Below the pieces are notes generated by a model that worked only from the letters and a program-made list of their open reading frames with translations, was not told where the DNA came from and ran no database searches. A stretch of 64,000 nt of DNA from Pedobacter zeaxanthinifaciens (lineage in GTDB: Bacteria > Bacteroidota > Bacteroidia > Sphingobacteriales > Sphingobacteriaceae): NCBI RefSeq assembly GCF_003313335.1, contig NZ_QMHP01000007.1, positions 1 to 64,000 on the forward strand, in the 5' to 3' direction. Positions 35,490 to 43,271 of the stretch are shown piece by piece. The translations under genes were made by a program, and so were the position numbers. Each line of letters begins with the position of its first letter. The first letter of the stretch is position 1.

Positions 35490-35987
35490 TTATTTCTCTA
35501 GTGGAGCTTCTACCAATTTATCTTTACCGTAAATGAAATCTTTACGCAGGTAATCTGCCGGCACAATTGGTCCATCTAAATAAATGGCCTCCTTAGGACA
35601 AGCCTCTTCACATAACCCGCAGAAAATACAGCGCAACATGTTAATTTCATAAACCGATGCATATTTCTCCTCACGATAAAGGTGTTTCTCATCGTTTTTA
35701 CGCTCAGCGGCAATCATGGTAATTGCTTCTGCTGGGCATGATAACGCACAAAGACCACAAGCGGTACAGCGTTCTCTACCCTGCTCGTCTCTTTTTAGGG
35801 AGTGCATACCTCTCCAGTTAATCGAAAATTCACGTTCCTGCTCTGGATATTTAACGGTAGCTGGCTTCTTTAAAAAGTGGCTGATAGTAGTTTTTAAACC
35901 ACTTGCAATTGCTGGCAAATACATGCGCTCTGCCAAGCTCAAGGGTTTTGGTACTAATACTTTTTTCTTATTGCTTAATGATTCCAT
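35490..35987 (-). CDS. nuoI: NADH-quinone oxidoreductase subunit I
   Basis: 165 residues. Two [4Fe-4S] ferredoxin motifs: CTACGLCALSCP (Cys 74, 77, 80, 84) and CIFCGLCEEACP (Cys 120, 123, 126, 130). These hold clusters N6a and N6b, passing electrons to NuoB. It lies 6 bp after nuoH. Confidence 0.97.
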   Translation of the reverse strand: MESLSNKKKVLVPKPLSLAERMYLPAIASGLKTTISHFLKKPATVKYPEQEREFSINWRGMHSLKRDEQGRERCTACGLCALSCPAEAITMIAAERKNDEKHLYREEKYASVYEINMLRCIFCGLCEEACPKEAIYLDGPIVPADYLRKDFIYGKDKLVEAPLEK

Positions 35988-35993
35988 GTCGCT

Positions 35994-37049
35994 CTAAAAA
36001 TTATTTACTATAGCAATAACAATTCCTGTAATTACAATATTTGCGATGGCAAGAGGGATTAAACCTTTCCAACCTAAGCCCATCAACTGATCATAACGGA
36101 AACGAGGGATAGTCCAACGTACCCACATGAAAAAGAAGATAAATGCAAATATTTTCATGAAGAAGATAAAAGACCCAAATAATGGTGCCCAAGTTGGACC
36201 CCAATGCGCCGCAATGTAATCCATACCTGGATAGTTATAGCCTCCAAAGTATAGTGCTGCCATTACCGTTGAAGAAACAAACATGTTGATGTACTCAGCA
36301 AATAGGTAAAATCCTAATTTCATTGAAGAGTACTCCATGTGATATCCACCATTTAACTCGGCCTCACATTCAGGTAAATCAAAAGGTGCACGGTTAGTTT
36401 CAGCAAAGGCACAAACCATAAAAATAAGGAAGCCTAATGGTTGCTTAAAGAAGTTCCATGTGAACCATCCATCAGCCCAAAAACCATGTTGCTGAGATAC
36501 AATCTCTTTTAAGCTAAGCGTATTGGTTACCAAAAGCAAAGCAATAATGGAAAGGCCCATTGCAATTTCGTAACTGATATTTTGCGATGCAGCACGGATA
36601 GCACTTAATAACGAATATTTGTTGTTTGATGCCCAGCCACCAATCATTACGCCATAAACACCTAATGAAATTACGCCGAAAATATAAAGTAAACCTACAT
36701 TGATATCAGTTACCTGCAAGGCTACAGTTTTACCAGCAATTTGAACATCTTGCCCCCAAGGAATAACCGCTGTACCAATACAAGCACAGAGCATTGCTAA
36801 ACCAGGACCTACCATAAACAGCCATTTATTAGCGTTTGCAGGTACAATTTCTTCTTTCATGAACATCTTTACCCCATCGGCCAATGGCTGCAAAATACCA
36901 AAGGGACCAGCTCTATCAGGGCCCAGCCTATCTTGCAAAAAAGCAGCTACTTTACGCTCAGCATAAGTAGAGTACATTGCAATGAGTAAGCTAATGGCAA
37001 ATAATGCTGTAATTAGGATAAACTTCTCTATAACAAAATCGATTTCCAT
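35994..37049 (-). CDS. nuoH: NADH-quinone oxidoreductase subunit H
   Basis: 351 residues with about eight membrane helices. The quinone-site loops AYSTYAERKVAAFLQDRLGPDRAGPFGILQPLADGVKMFMKE and FAETNRAPFDLPECEAELNGGYHMEYSSMKLGFYLFAEY are fully conserved, including the acidic funnel. Its start overlaps the nuoG stop by one base. Confidence 0.98.
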   Translation of the reverse strand: MEIDFVIEKFILITALFAISLLIAMYSTYAERKVAAFLQDRLGPDRAGPFGILQPLADGVKMFMKEEIVPANANKWLFMVGPGLAMLCACIGTAVIPWGQDVQIAGKTVALQVTDINVGLLYIFGVISLGVYGVMIGGWASNNKYSLLSAIRAASQNISYEIAMGLSIIALLLVTNTLSLKEIVSQQHGFWADGWFTWNFFKQPLGFLIFMVCAFAETNRAPFDLPECEAELNGGYHMEYSSMKLGFYLFAEYINMFVSSTVMAALYFGGYNYPGMDYIAAHWGPTWAPLFGSFIFFMKIFAFIFFFMWVRWTIPRFRYDQLMGLGWKGLIPLAIANIVITGIVIAIVNNF

Positions 37050-38059
37050 TAGATTTTAGTAGTTTTTTCTAGTTCACGTTTATTTGCTTCTTGTAACGAC
37101 AAGTTTTCTTTAATTACTGGAAGCGGTTTAAATGTTTCGTAATGGTTTGAAGCGATTACCGAAGTATCAGGAATATGCGTTGGATGCTCTAAAGTCCAAT
37201 CAGCAGTTTTCTTTTTATCGAAACGACATTCGTTACAGATAAATTCTTCCACCTCACCAAACTGATCTTTCCTGGCGGTCACACGCAACACATCTTCGCC
37301 TTTGTACCACAGTGTTACCTTACCATTACATTTTTCGTGTGTACAATTTCTGTGTGCATCAATTGGCTTAGTAAACCAAACACGGTTTTTGAAACGGAAA
37401 GTTCTGTCGGTCAAGGCACCTACAGGGCAAACATCAATCACGTTTCCTGAAAAATCATTATCTACCGCTGTTTGGATATACGTAGAAATTTCTGAGTGAT
37501 CTCCGCGGTTTAAGATCCCGTGAACACGTTTATTGGTAATTTGATCGGCAGTAAACACACAACGGTAGCACAAAATGCAACGGTTCATGTGTAATTGAAT
37601 TTTATCGCCGATGTCAATTCTATCGAAGGTACGGCGTTCAAATTCGTATCTGGTTTTTTGCAAGCCGTGCTCATATCCAAGGTTTTGCAAATCGCACTCA
37701 CCAGCCTGATCGCAAACAGGACAATCTAACGGGTGGTTAATCAACAAAATCTCTACTACGCCAGCACGTGCTTCTAAAACCTCTGGCGAGGTAATATTTT
37801 GCACTTCCATACCGTCCATTACTGTTGTACGGCAAGATGCTACCAATTTAGGCATTGGTCGAGGGTCTTTTTCAGAACCCTTGCTCACCTTCACAATACA
37901 GGTTCGGCATTTACCGCCACTGCCTTTTAATTTGGAATAATAGCACATAGCAGGAGGTACGATGTCGCCCCCAATTTGGCGGGCAGCATTTAAAATGGTA
38001 GTACCATTTTCTACCTCTACTGTTATTCCATCAATGGTTACTTTAACTAAATCACTCAT
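37049..38059 (-). CDS. nuoG: NADH-quinone oxidoreductase subunit G, short form
   Basis: 336 residues, versus about 690-900 in most bacteria. The N-terminal [2Fe-2S] domain (KCRTCIVKV), the HxxxC cluster region (HPLDCPVCDQAGECDLQN) and the [4Fe-4S] region (MNRCILCYRCVF, DVCPVGALTDRTFRF) are intact. A cysteine set CTHEKC...CNEC follows, as at the start of a molybdopterin-oxidoreductase domain, but the rest of that domain is missing. The end is clean (stop, then four-helix gene), so this looks like a natural short form and not a frameshift; the missing domain binds no redox centre in complex I. Confidence 0.93.
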   Translation of the reverse strand: MSDLVKVTIDGITVEVENGTTILNAARQIGGDIVPPAMCYYSKLKGSGGKCRTCIVKVSKGSEKDPRPMPKLVASCRTTVMDGMEVQNITSPEVLEARAGVVEILLINHPLDCPVCDQAGECDLQNLGYEHGLQKTRYEFERRTFDRIDIGDKIQLHMNRCILCYRCVFTADQITNKRVHGILNRGDHSEISTYIQTAVDNDFSGNVIDVCPVGALTDRTFRFKNRVWFTKPIDAHRNCTHEKCNGKVTLWYKGEDVLRVTARKDQFGEVEEFICNECRFDKKKTADWTLEHPTHIPDTSVIASNHYETFKPLPVIKENLSLQEANKRELEKTTKI

Positions 38060-38064
38060 TCTTT

Positions 38065-38094
38065 AAGTCAAAAGTGAAAATTAAAAATTAAAAA
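38065..38094 (+). repeat. Inverted repeat, left copy, flanking the four-helix gene
   Basis: A 30-bp AT-rich sequence beginning AAGTCAAAAGTGAAAATTAA. It matches the reverse complement of 38476-38505 at 27 of 30 positions. The same sequence family is in the tandem duplication at 26890 and 27009. Confidence 0.85.
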
Positions 38095-38110
38095 CCTAAG
38101 TGGTTTCTAA

Positions 38111-38476
38111 CTATTCTTTATTTAAATTAATGATTATTGAGGCTACAATTTTTGAAATTTCGTCAACCTCTACCAATAACCCTTTTATTATCTCTCTATC
38201 TATTTCAATGACTTCAGTATCTCTAATCAAGCAAAGCCAATATTTTGTCTCATTTGCGGATTTTAATGCAATTGCATAAAAATTCCTAAAATCTTTCTTT
38301 GAACTTCCTGCCTTAGCCTCTACCAAGTTAGCCCCTACAGAAGTCGCACTTCTTAATAGTTGGTCAGCAATGGAAAAGTATAGTCTGTCAAATTTTGCGT
38401 TGGATATCAGGTTAATGATTGCTTTCGAAAAATGATAAGCTCTCTTTTTGATATCGTATGTCTTTTCTTCAGACAT
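38111..38476 (-). CDS. Four-helix-bundle protein (S23/intervening-sequence protein family)
   Basis: 121 residues, standard for the 'four helix bundle protein' family first seen encoded in intervening sequences of 23S rRNA. Conserved features: YHFSKAIINLISN, IADQLLRSATSVGANLVEAKAGSSKKDFRNFYAIALKSANETKYWLCLI. Function is unknown; members often form rings and are found as isolated, mobile-looking genes. Here it lies within the nuo operon between nuoF and nuoG, flanked by a 30-bp inverted repeat that overlaps its own start codon. Confidence 0.93.
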   Translation of the reverse strand: MSEEKTYDIKKRAYHFSKAIINLISNAKFDRLYFSIADQLLRSATSVGANLVEAKAGSSKKDFRNFYAIALKSANETKYWLCLIRDTEVIEIDREIIKGLLVEVDEISKIVASIIINLNKE

Positions 38477-38505
38477 TTTTACTTTTTAATTTTGACTTTT
38501 AACTT
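38476..38505 (-). repeat. Inverted repeat, right copy, overlapping the nuoF 3' end
   Basis: The reverse complement begins AAGTTAAAAGTCAAAATTAA. It supplies the last codons of nuoF (VKSQN and stop), indicating that the repeat arrived in or near the end of that gene. Partner of 38065-38094. Confidence 0.85.
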
Positions 38506-39859
38506 CTTCAGGAGCTTTCTCAATCGGATTAGCATAATTTGCTAAACCATAATTAGTGCTTTGGCTTTTCATTGGCTCTTTTACATGCCATTCAAATTCA
38601 TCTCTAAAATGCCTGATGGCACTTGCCACCGGCCACGAAGCTGCATCGCCCAGCGGACAAATGGTGTTACCCTCAATTTTACGCTGTACATCCCACAACA
38701 AATCGATATCATCCATGGTGCCATGGCCAAACTCAATTTTATGAAGGATTTTTTCCAACCAACCTGTACCTTCTCTACATGGAGAGCACTGACCGCAACT
38801 TTCGTGGTGATAGAAACGTGAAAAATTCCAAGTGTTGCGAACAATACATTGATCTTCATCAAAAGCGATGAAACCACCTGAACCTAACATGGTTCCTGTA
38901 GCAAAACCACCTTCCGATAATGACTCGTAACTCATTAAACGAGGTTCGCCATTGGCATATCTTAACGTTAAATTAGCAGGTAAAATTGGTACTGATGAAC
39001 CTCCTGCAACAGTTGCTTTAAGTCGCTTACCATTGGCAATACCACCACAATATTCATCAGAATAAATGAACTCTTCCACCGGTAAACCTAACTCTATTTC
39101 ATAAACGCCAGGCTTAACCAAATTACCCGAAGCTGATATCAATTTAGTTCCTGTACTTCTACCAATACCAATTTTAGCATATTCATCACCACCATCATTT
39201 ACAATTGGTACAACGGCAGCTATGGACTCCACATTGTTTACTACCGTTGGGCAGCCATACAAACCAGCAATTGCGGGGAATGGTGGCTTAATACGCGGAT
39301 TTCCTCTTTTACCTTCTAAAGATTCCAGCAAAGCAGTTTCTTCGCCGCAGATATAAGCGCCGCCACCTGGCTGTACATAAAGTTCTAAATCATAACCTGT
39401 GCCGAGGATATTTTTACCTAAAAATCCAGCAGCTTTAGCTTCAGCTATGGCACGCTCCAGAATTCTAATTTGAGGCATCATCTCCCCTCTTACATAAATA
39501 TAAGAAGTATTGGCACCTAAGGCAAAGCTTGATACAATCATCCCCTCAATTAACGCATGAGGAATATGTGTCATTAAATACCTGTCCTTAAAAGTCCCCG
39601 GTTCAGATTCGTCGGCATTGCAAACCAAATAACGGGGCACACCTTCTGGCTTTGCCAAAAAGCTCCATTTCATCCCGGTAGGGAAACCTGCTCCACCACG
39701 ACCTCTTAATCCAGATTTTTTAACCTCCTCCACAATTTCATCTGGAGTTAAGGTTTTCAATGCTTTCTCAACCGCACGGTAACCGCCTTTTTGGCGATAA
39801 ACCTCTAGCGTATTGATACCGGGCACATTGATATGTTCTAATAATAGTTTACGTCCCAT
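38486..39859 (-). CDS. nuoF: NADH-quinone oxidoreductase subunit F
   Basis: 457 residues. NADH/FMN-binding region [52 protein letters not shown] and the [4Fe-4S] N3 motif [15 protein letters not shown] with a distal cysteine in NTICPLGD. It receives electrons from NADH. The C-terminal tail beyond the conserved part is encoded partly by a dispersed repeat. Confidence 0.98.
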   Translation of the reverse strand: MGRKLLLEHINVPGINTLEVYRQKGGYRAVEKALKTLTPDEIVEEVKKSGLRGRGGAGFPTGMKWSFLAKPEGVPRYLVCNADESEPGTFKDRYLMTHIPHALIEGMIVSSFALGANTSYIYVRGEMMPQIRILERAIAEAKAAGFLGKNILGTGYDLELYVQPGGGAYICGEETALLESLEGKRGNPRIKPPFPAIAGLYGCPTVVNNVESIAAVVPIVNDGGDEYAKIGIGRSTGTKLISASGNLVKPGVYEIELGLPVEEFIYSDEYCGGIANGKRLKATVAGGSSVPILPANLTLRYANGEPRLMSYESLSEGGFATGTMLGSGGFIAFDEDQCIVRNTWNFSRFYHHESCGQCSPCREGTGWLEKILHKIEFGHGTMDDIDLLWDVQRKIEGNTICPLGDAASWPVASAIRHFRDEFEWHVKEPMKSQSTNYGLANYANPIEKAPEEVKSQN

Positions 39860-39865
39860 TTTGTT

Positions 39866-39897
39866 AGATATGAGATATGAGATGTGAGATGTAAGAC
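39866..39897. repeat. Short tandem ATGAGAT-type repeat between nuoE and nuoF
   Basis: About four imperfect copies of a heptamer (variants of ATGAGAT / GTGAGAT). A similar low-copy pattern (AGGTATT-type) is found at about 11559-11590 before the ATP-grasp gene. The spacer lies in the operon and carries no gene. Confidence 0.7.
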
Positions 39898-39922
39898 TAG
39901 GTGTCCAATCTCAAACTCAAAT

Positions 39923-40447
39923 CTATTGTCGCAAATCTTTATTTTTTAAATCGTCTATTAACTGATCTACCGATTGCTCGGTTAAATTTTCGTAAAACGT
40001 ATATTCTGGGCCAATTTGTAAAACCGGACCAAAACCACAGGCAGCTAAACACTCTACACCTCTCCAACTGAAAAGTCCGTCAGCAGTTACTTCGCCCTCT
40101 TTTACACCCAGTTTTTGCTCAATATGGCTCATGATTTTTTCGGCGCCTACCAAACAACATGGTCCGGTACGGCAAACCTCTAAAACATATTTACCTTTTG
40201 GCTCTAAAAAATACATGGTATAAAAACTAGCTACCTCGTATACTTCAATGGGTTGGATATTGAGGTATTCAGCAACTTTATCCATTGCCGGTACGCTAGT
40301 CCAACCATATGCTTCTTGTACTAAATGCAGTAAAGGCAGCAGCGCTGATTTTTGTCTTCCTTCAGGATAGCGTTTTACAACTTCATCAAACTTAGCTAGC
40401 AAAGCTGATGAAAATTCTACAGGTTGTGTTTCTTCTACTTTAAGCAT
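39923..40447 (-). CDS. nuoE: NADH-quinone oxidoreductase subunit E
   Basis: 174 residues. Thioredoxin-like [2Fe-2S] protein with CRTGPC (CX4C) and CLAACG (CX3C) motifs holding cluster N1a, plus KSALLPLLHLVQEAYGWTS at the N-terminus. Overlaps nuoD by 8 bp. Confidence 0.97.
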   Translation of the reverse strand: MLKVEETQPVEFSSALLAKFDEVVKRYPEGRQKSALLPLLHLVQEAYGWTSVPAMDKVAEYLNIQPIEVYEVASFYTMYFLEPKGKYVLEVCRTGPCCLVGAEKIMSHIEQKLGVKEGEVTADGLFSWRGVECLAACGFGPVLQIGPEYTFYENLTEQSVDQLIDDLKNKDLRQ

Positions 40448-41654
40448 CTAATTCTCCTGCAATAATGTTCATACTACTCATGTTGATAATGGCATCGGAT
40501 AATAACATCCCCTCGCTCATTTTAGCATACATTTGGTAATTGATGAAACTAGGTCTTCTAAAATGCAAACGATAAGGGCTTCGGCCACCATCGTTAATTA
40601 AATAAAAACCTAACTCACCGTTTCCACCTTCAACAGCGTGGTAAACTTCTGCTTTCGGCGCATCAATTTCGCCCATCACAATTTTAAAGTGATAGATTAG
40701 CGCTTCCATATTATTATAAACTTGTTCTTTTCCTGGCAGATAAAAATCAGGCACATCGGCATGGAATACACCTTTAGGCTCCGATTTTATTTTTTCCATC
40801 GCCTGCTCAATAATGCGCAAGCTCTGCCACATCTCCTCGTTACGCACTAAATACCTATCAAAGATATCGCCACTGGTACCCACCGGAATTTCGAAATCAA
40901 AATCTTGATAAGAAGAATATGGCTCACTGATACGTACATCGTAGTCGATACCTGTTGCACGCAACAATGGACCCGTCCAACTGTAGCTTAGTGCATTTTC
41001 TGCTGTTACCTCTGCTACACCTTTGGTACGATCGATGAAAATTCTATTGCGGTTTAGCAAGCCTTCAAACTCACGCAAGGCCACTGGAAATTCTTTCAAA
41101 AACTTATTGATTTTCGCAAAAGCGACATCATTAAAATCTCTTTCCAAGCCACCAATACGACCAATGTTAGTAGTTAAACGAGCTCCGCAAATTTCTTCGA
41201 AAATCTCGTAAATATGTTCTCTGTATTGGAAAAGATAAAGAAACGTAGTAGTTGCGCCGGTATCTTGAGCAATAATGGTATTACAGATGATATGATCCGC
41301 AATACGAGAAAGCTCCATGATAATTACCCTTAAATAATCTACCCTTTTTGGAGTTTGAATATTCAAAAGTTTCTCTACCGTCATGTGCCAACCCATGTTA
41401 TTAATTGGCGATGAGCAGTAATTTAAACGATCTGTTAAAGGGGTAATTTGATAAAACGGGCGATGTTCTGCAATTTTTTCAAAAGCCCTGTGGATGTAGC
41501 CAATAGTGGAAACGCCACTAACGATACGCTCGCCATCCATTTGCAAAACGTTTTGGAAAACACCGTGTGTTGCTGGGTGCGTAGGCCCTAGGTTTAGGGT
41601 TACCAGTTCGCTTTGCGGATCGTTATCTGTATATACTGGTTGATTGTAACTCAT
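40440..41654 (-). CDS. nuoD: NADH-quinone oxidoreductase subunit D
   Basis: 404 residues. The 49-kDa subunit: LNLGPTHPATHGVFQNVLQMDGERI, IGYIHRAFEKIAEHRPFYQITPLTDRLNY with the quinone-site histidine and tyrosine-type residues, and GGRSPYRLHFRRPSFIN near the C-terminus. It forms the quinone cavity with NuoB. It is a separate gene from nuoC, not a fused nuoCD. Confidence 0.98.
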   Translation of the reverse strand: MSYNQPVYTDNDPQSELVTLNLGPTHPATHGVFQNVLQMDGERIVSGVSTIGYIHRAFEKIAEHRPFYQITPLTDRLNYCSSPINNMGWHMTVEKLLNIQTPKRVDYLRVIIMELSRIADHIICNTIIAQDTGATTTFLYLFQYREHIYEIFEEICGARLTTNIGRIGGLERDFNDVAFAKINKFLKEFPVALREFEGLLNRNRIFIDRTKGVAEVTAENALSYSWTGPLLRATGIDYDVRISEPYSSYQDFDFEIPVGTSGDIFDRYLVRNEEMWQSLRIIEQAMEKIKSEPKGVFHADVPDFYLPGKEQVYNNMEALIYHFKIVMGEIDAPKAEVYHAVEGGNGELGFYLINDGGRSPYRLHFRRPSFINYQMYAKMSEGMLLSDAIINMSSMNIIAGELDA

Positions 41655-41656
41655 AA

Positions 41657-42157
41657 CTATCTACCAAAAAATTCGTCTTTTTTATCTACCCTGTTTGGAT
41701 CTTCCAATGGGTATTGTTTCAGCATAGGATGCACGCCCAAGTCGTCCATATTTAAAATTCTTCTTAAATCTGGATGTCCTTCGAACTTCACGCCAAAGAA
41801 ATCATAGGTTTCTCTTTCCATCCAATTTGCACCGTTCCACAACACTGTGGCACTCGCAATTTTTGGATCTTTTTCATTTAGGAAAACCTTAACGCGAACC
41901 CTAATACCGCTTACCATGCTATGCAAATGATAAACAACGGCAATATGCTCCTTTTCAGGATAATGTACCGCAGTAATATCGGTTAAAAAGTTAAAGTTGA
42001 TACGGCCGTTTTCTTTAAGGAAAGAAAGCACGTCAATTACTTTATCTTTAGTGGTGGAGAAGGTTAACAAGCCATAAGGCTCAGAAACATCAAAAAGCTG
42101 CTCGCCAAATTTTTCTCCAAGCAGGTCAATCAATTCTGTATTTGTTGCTCTAGCCAT
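41657..42157 (-). CDS. nuoC: NADH-quinone oxidoreductase subunit C
   Basis: 166 residues. The 30-kDa subunit signature ERETYDFFGVKFEGHPDLRRIL is present, preceded by LTDITAVHYPEKEHIAVVYHLHSM. Overlaps the nuoB stop by one base. Confidence 0.97.
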   Translation of the reverse strand: MARATNTELIDLLGEKFGEQLFDVSEPYGLLTFSTTKDKVIDVLSFLKENGRINFNFLTDITAVHYPEKEHIAVVYHLHSMVSGIRVRVKVFLNEKDPKIASATVLWNGANWMERETYDFFGVKFEGHPDLRRILNMDDLGVHPMLKQYPLEDPNRVDKKDEFFGR

Positions 42158-42699
42158 TATTGTATTCCGTAACTCGCTAACAATTCTTTGTACTCAGGGG
42201 AATGTCTTCTTCTGCCCGATTCGTTTTTCACTAAATCCTGTATGCGCTGGAAACCGTCTAAAATAGCTTCCGGTCTTGGTGGACAACCCGGAACGTAAAC
42301 GTCCACCGGGATGATTTCATCAATACCTTGCAATACCGAATAAGTATCAAAAATACCTCCGCTTGATGCGCATGCACCAACTGCCATTACCCAACGAGGT
42401 TCTGCCATTTGAAGGTACACCTGTTTTAACACTGGTCCCATTTTTTTGGCAATGGTACCCATTACCATTAAAACATCGGCCTGGCGTGGCGAGAAGCTTA
42501 ACCTCTCTGAACCGAAACGGCCAAAATCATAATGCGAACCCATGGTAGCCATAAACTCAATACCACAGCAAGAAGTTGCAAAAGGTAGCGGCCACAATGA
42601 ATGTGAACGGGCTAAACCAATTGCTTTGTCTAAAGAAGTGGCAAAAAAACCATTTCCTTCAATGCCTGGAGGCGCCTCAACTATTTTGATTTCACTCAT
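42157..42699 (-). CDS. nuoB: NADH-quinone oxidoreductase subunit B
   Basis: 180 residues from the ATG at 42699. The frame is open for 33 further codons upstream, but that part is a hydrophobic stretch not typical of NuoB and covers the intergenic spacer. Cluster N2 ligands are in [21 protein letters not shown] and [14 protein letters not shown]. Confidence 0.97.
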   Translation of the reverse strand: MSEIKIVEAPPGIEGNGFFATSLDKAIGLARSHSLWPLPFATSCCGIEFMATMGSHYDFGRFGSERLSFSPRQADVLMVMGTIAKKMGPVLKQVYLQMAEPRWVMAVGACASSGGIFDTYSVLQGIDEIIPVDVYVPGCPPRPEAILDGFQRIQDLVKNESGRRRHSPEYKELLASYGIQ

Positions 42700-42822
42700 G
42701 CTAATAAACAAAAATGCTTGCCCAAATATAATTAGGACAAGCAGCAAATTTACAATATTTAGTAGGAATTGGAGGTTAACAACATCATTTAGAAACAATC
42801 TAAATAATTAGCTTTTAACTTT

Positions 42823-43194
42823 CTAATGCCAATCTAATGCTCTCTTTTTTAAGATATAAATAAAGCCTAGTAATAGCGTTCCCATAAAGATAAACATCTC
42901 TATTACGCCATTCCAACCTAGCTCCCTAAAGTTAACTGCCCAAGGGTACATAAAAATTACCTCAACATCAAACAGTACAAATAAAATTGCTACTAAAAAA
43001 TACTTGATTGAAAATGGCTGACGGGCGTTACCTATCACTTTAATACCAGATTCAAAGGTAGTAAGCTTATCGTTAGTTTTTCTTTTAGGGCCTAAAAAGT
43101 GGGTAGCTACTAATGTTACCACAACAAAACCTAAAGCAACAATTACCTGAAATATAATAGGGATAAAATCTTGCGCTGTACTTTGTGCTTGCAT
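42823..43194 (-). CDS. nuoA: NADH-quinone oxidoreductase subunit A
   Basis: 123 residues from the ATG at 43194 (an in-frame TTG lies 21 bp further up). Three membrane helices and the conserved loop KLTTFESGIKVIGNARQPFSIKYFLVAILFVLFDVEVIFMYPWA. First gene of the operon; predicted transcription start is about 12 bases before this ATG. A 123-bp spacer separates it from nuoB. Confidence 0.97.
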   Translation of the reverse strand: MQAQSTAQDFIPIIFQVIVALGFVVVTLVATHFLGPKRKTNDKLTTFESGIKVIGNARQPFSIKYFLVAILFVLFDVEVIFMYPWAVNFRELGWNGVIEMFIFMGTLLLGFIYILKKRALDWH

Positions 43195-43212
43195 AACAAT
43201 GATGATTTTTGG

Positions 43213-43243
43213 CAAAATTAAAATAAAAAGGCAGGATTACAAA
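43213..43243 (-). promoter_or_regulatory. Promoter of the nuo operon
   Basis: On the minus strand: TTTG (43243-43240), 19 bp, TAATTTTG (43220-43213). This is a full match to the Bacteroidetes promoter form with the ideal spacing. The TTTG element sits in the loop and 3' arm of the terminator hairpin at 43229-43251. Confidence 0.8.
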
Positions 43244-43251
43244 TCCTGCCT
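43229..43251 (-). terminator. Terminator of the exbB-to-TPR operon
   Basis: Perfect 10-bp stem AGGCAGGATT / AATCCTGCCT with a 3-base loop, followed on the minus strand by TTTTATTTT. It is 21 bp past the TPR gene stop and overlaps the nuo promoter. Confidence 0.93.
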
Positions 43252-43271
43252 TTGGTATAAGCTTATAAAGA

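Noticed and set aside
37049..38059. Frameshifted or truncated nuoG
   Set aside because: No trace of the missing domain in other frames downstream; the next gene follows within 60 bp, so the short form appears natural.
42700..42798. 33-codon upstream extension of nuoB
   Set aside because: Hydrophobic and not part of NuoB; the ATG at 42699 gives the standard N-terminus.
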